Part shown: piece by piece, positions 62,839 through 64,000 of the stretch | How the letters are laid out: each line of letters begins with the position of its first letter | How positions within the stretch are numbered: the first letter of the stretch is position 1 | NCBI GenBank assembly: GCA_016874095.1 | Contig: VGVH01000005.1 | Span: 92,734-156,733, forward strand | Length of the DNA stretch: 64,000 bases | Source of the DNA: Gammaproteobacteria bacterium | GTDB lineage: Bacteria > Pseudomonadota > Gammaproteobacteria > Steroidobacterales > GCA-2729495 | Direction of reading: 5' to 3' | Program-made: the position numbers and the translations under genes | The notes under the pieces: model-generated | Database searches by the model: none | Told to the model about the DNA's origin: nothing | What the model saw: the letters and a program-made list of their open reading frames with translations, nothing else

Positions 62839-63546
62839 CTAGAACCAGAAACCGACGCCCGCCACCCAGCGATGACTATCGACATCGTCGCCCGCAGCGC
62901 GGACGAGATCGGCGCTGTCGCCGAGTGAGCGTTTCCACTCGAGTCCCAGGTACGGGGCGAATTCCCGGCGGATTTCGTAACGAAGCCGCAGCCCCAGCGT
63001 CGCTGCGGACTCACCGCTGCCGCGCGCGAGTCGATCGTCGCTGTCGCTCCACCACTCACCTTCCGCCCGCGCCGCGAGGACGAGCCGCTGCGTGAAGAGC
63101 CAGTCGTAGTCCGCCTGCAACCTGACGCCCCAGTCGCCGCGATCGCCCAGGTAACCGGTCGCCTCCACGTGCAGCCACTGCGGCGCAAGACCCTGGACGC
63201 CCACGGCAAGGTACGCCCGGTCGTCCAGGGGACCTGAGTCGTAGCGGGCGCCGGCGACAAGGTCCCACCAGGCCGAGAGCGGGCGCCACCAGAGCAGTTC
63301 CAGCTGGTTCTCGGCCGGTCCGCCGGTTTCCCGCTCGCCCTCGCTGCGCAGGGCGAGGCGATTGTCGTCATAGCCGATCCAGCCGACCACGTCCCAGTGC
63401 AGGTCGCCCGCGCCGCCGTCGCGGCGGTGCTCGAGTTCCTCGACCTCGAGCATCCAGACGAGCGGATCGTCAGCCATGTGAGGGTGAGCCTCAGCCGCCC
63501 GAGCCGCCGGCAGGCACAGCAGCCACGCCAATGCGAGCCTACGCAT
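62839..63546 (-). CDS. copB: Copper resistance protein B (CopB/PcoB)
   Basis: A 235-aa outer-membrane beta-barrel protein of copper tolerance. A signal peptide (RLALAWLLCLPAARA) is followed by the CopB barrel: HWDVVGWIGYDDNRLALRSEGE, ELLWWRPLSAWWDLVAGARYDSG, and a C-terminal aromatic (VAGVGFWF). The Met/His-rich N-terminal stretch common in CopB is short here. It overlaps copA by 8 bp. Confidence 0.92.
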   Translation of the reverse strand: MRRLALAWLLCLPAARAAEAHPHMADDPLVWMLEVEELEHRRDGGAGDLHWDVVGWIGYDDNRLALRSEGERETGGPAENQLELLWWRPLSAWWDLVAGARYDSGPLDDRAYLAVGVQGLAPQWLHVEATGYLGDRGDWGVRLQADYDWLFTQRLVLAARAEGEWWSDSDDRLARGSGESAATLGLRLRYEIRREFAPYLGLEWKRSLGDSADLVRAAGDDVDSHRWVAGVGFWF

Positions 63547-64000
63547 GGGGCGCCTCCAGGACCCGCACTTCGCGGAACATGCCGGTCTCCATGTGCAGCA
63601 GCAGGTGGCAGTGCAGCGCCCAGCGGCCGAGCGCATCGGCCAGCACGCGAAAGCGCAGGTACTGGCCGGGCCGCAGGCTCAACGTGTGCTTTCGCACCAG
63701 AAAGCGGCCGGCTTCGTCCTCGAGATCGCTCCACAGGCCATGCAGGTGCACCGGGTGCTCCATCATCGTGTCGTTGACGAGCACGAAACGCAGGCGCTCG
63801 CCATGCATGAGCTCGATCGGCGCGGCCTCGCTGGCGCGCACGCCGTCGAACGACCAGCGGTAACGGCCCATGTGGCCGGTGAGATGCAGCTCGATAGTGC
63901 GCGCCGGTTCACGGCCGTCGGGGTCCGGGAACGCACTGCGCAGCTGCGCATAGGTCAGCACGCGGCGGCCGTTGTCGCGCAGGCCCACACCGGGATCGTC
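63539..64000 (-). CDS. copA: Multicopper oxidase CopA, C-terminal part (cut by window edge)
   Basis: The last about 153 residues of a periplasmic copper oxidase; the frame stays open to the window end. Copper ligands: HPVHLHGLWSDLED and HCHLLLHMETGM (type 1/type 3 site). GVGLRDNGRRVLTYAQLRS is typical of CopA. The pair with copB is the usual copper-resistance arrangement; the small cupredoxin at 48.5 kb is a separate gene. Confidence 0.92.
   Translation of the reverse strand, partial: DDPGVGLRDNGRRVLTYAQLRSAFPDPDGREPARTIELHLTGHMGRYRWSFDGVRASEAAPIELMHGERLRFVLVNDTMMEHPVHLHGLWSDLEDEAGRFLVRKHTLSLRPGQYLRFRVLADALGRWALHCHLLLHMETGMFREVRVLEAPHA

Noticed and set aside
1..64000. CRISPR arrays, insertion sequences, prophage, rRNA
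   Set aside because: No regularly spaced repeats, transposase, integrase, phage structural genes or rRNA sequence were seen.

Overview
The window is GC-rich throughout, with dense coding and many 1-4 bp stop/start overlaps. The left half closely resembles gammaproteobacterial chromosomes: a gyrA-serC-...-pheA-aroA-cmk-rpsA-ihfB-lapA-lapB run, an mtaD-ubiG-phosphatase-rmuC-yciK run, an scpA-scpB-rluB-yciO run, and tamA/tamB. Both tRNA genes encode CCA. Gene order recalls Pseudomonas, Xanthomonadales and Steroidobacter/Nevskiales-type bacteria. The accessory genes (a molybdenum dehydrogenase, a Rieske oxygenase, Tat-exported oxidoreductase-associated proteins) fit the last group best. This placement is inference; no rRNA or phylogeny was available.

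1-30.9 kb is conserved housekeeping. thrS lies just behind tRNA-Val, then uvrB; a divergent class I aminotransferase and tRNA-Asn follow. The minus strand then carries galU, a ComEA-like gene, and a long operon running gyrA, serC, serA, pheA, aroA, cmk, rpsA, ihfB, lapA, lapB. Divergent from gyrA is a tightly overlapped plus-strand operon: mtaD, ubiG, a MupP/Gph phosphatase, rmuC, yciK. It converges on yciO, an M50 protease gene, scpA, scpB and rluB. Next come an MFS transporter, yciB, yciI, a bolA-like gene and a lipoprotein.

30.9-44.8 kb is accessory and metabolic. The minus strand carries a nitrilase-fold protein lacking the usual catalytic residues, a Tat-exported type II DMSO-reductase-family alpha subunit with Arg at the usual His ligand position of its first Fe-S cluster, and the matching beta subunit. 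No gamma subunit or chaperone follows. Next are a methyltransferase, an FMN split-barrel protein, a small orphan ORF, an SDR with two Tat-exported proteins (one DUF1838), a divergent PQQ dehydrogenase, an MFS transporter and a bacterial PRMT-like methyltransferase.

44.8-64 kb is mixed. It holds a 983-aa propeller-amidohydrolase, a membrane protein, a cupredoxin, and a junction near 50.30 kb joining a TonB-dependent receptor and an AMP-ligase that have both lost their 5' ends. After the ligase come a heme-oxygenase-like metalloenzyme, an SDR and a TPR protein. tamB/tamA, a SPOR lipoprotein, pdxH, a 28-bp perfect inverted repeat, a Rieske oxygenase, a solute-binding lipoprotein and copB/copA (copA cut by the window edge) complete the window.

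The best candidates for something new are the nitrilase-like/alpha/beta module (34.8-30.9 kb) and the AMP-ligase/metalloenzyme/SDR/TPR cluster (50.3-53.7 kb). No rRNA, CRISPR array, insertion sequence or prophage was seen.
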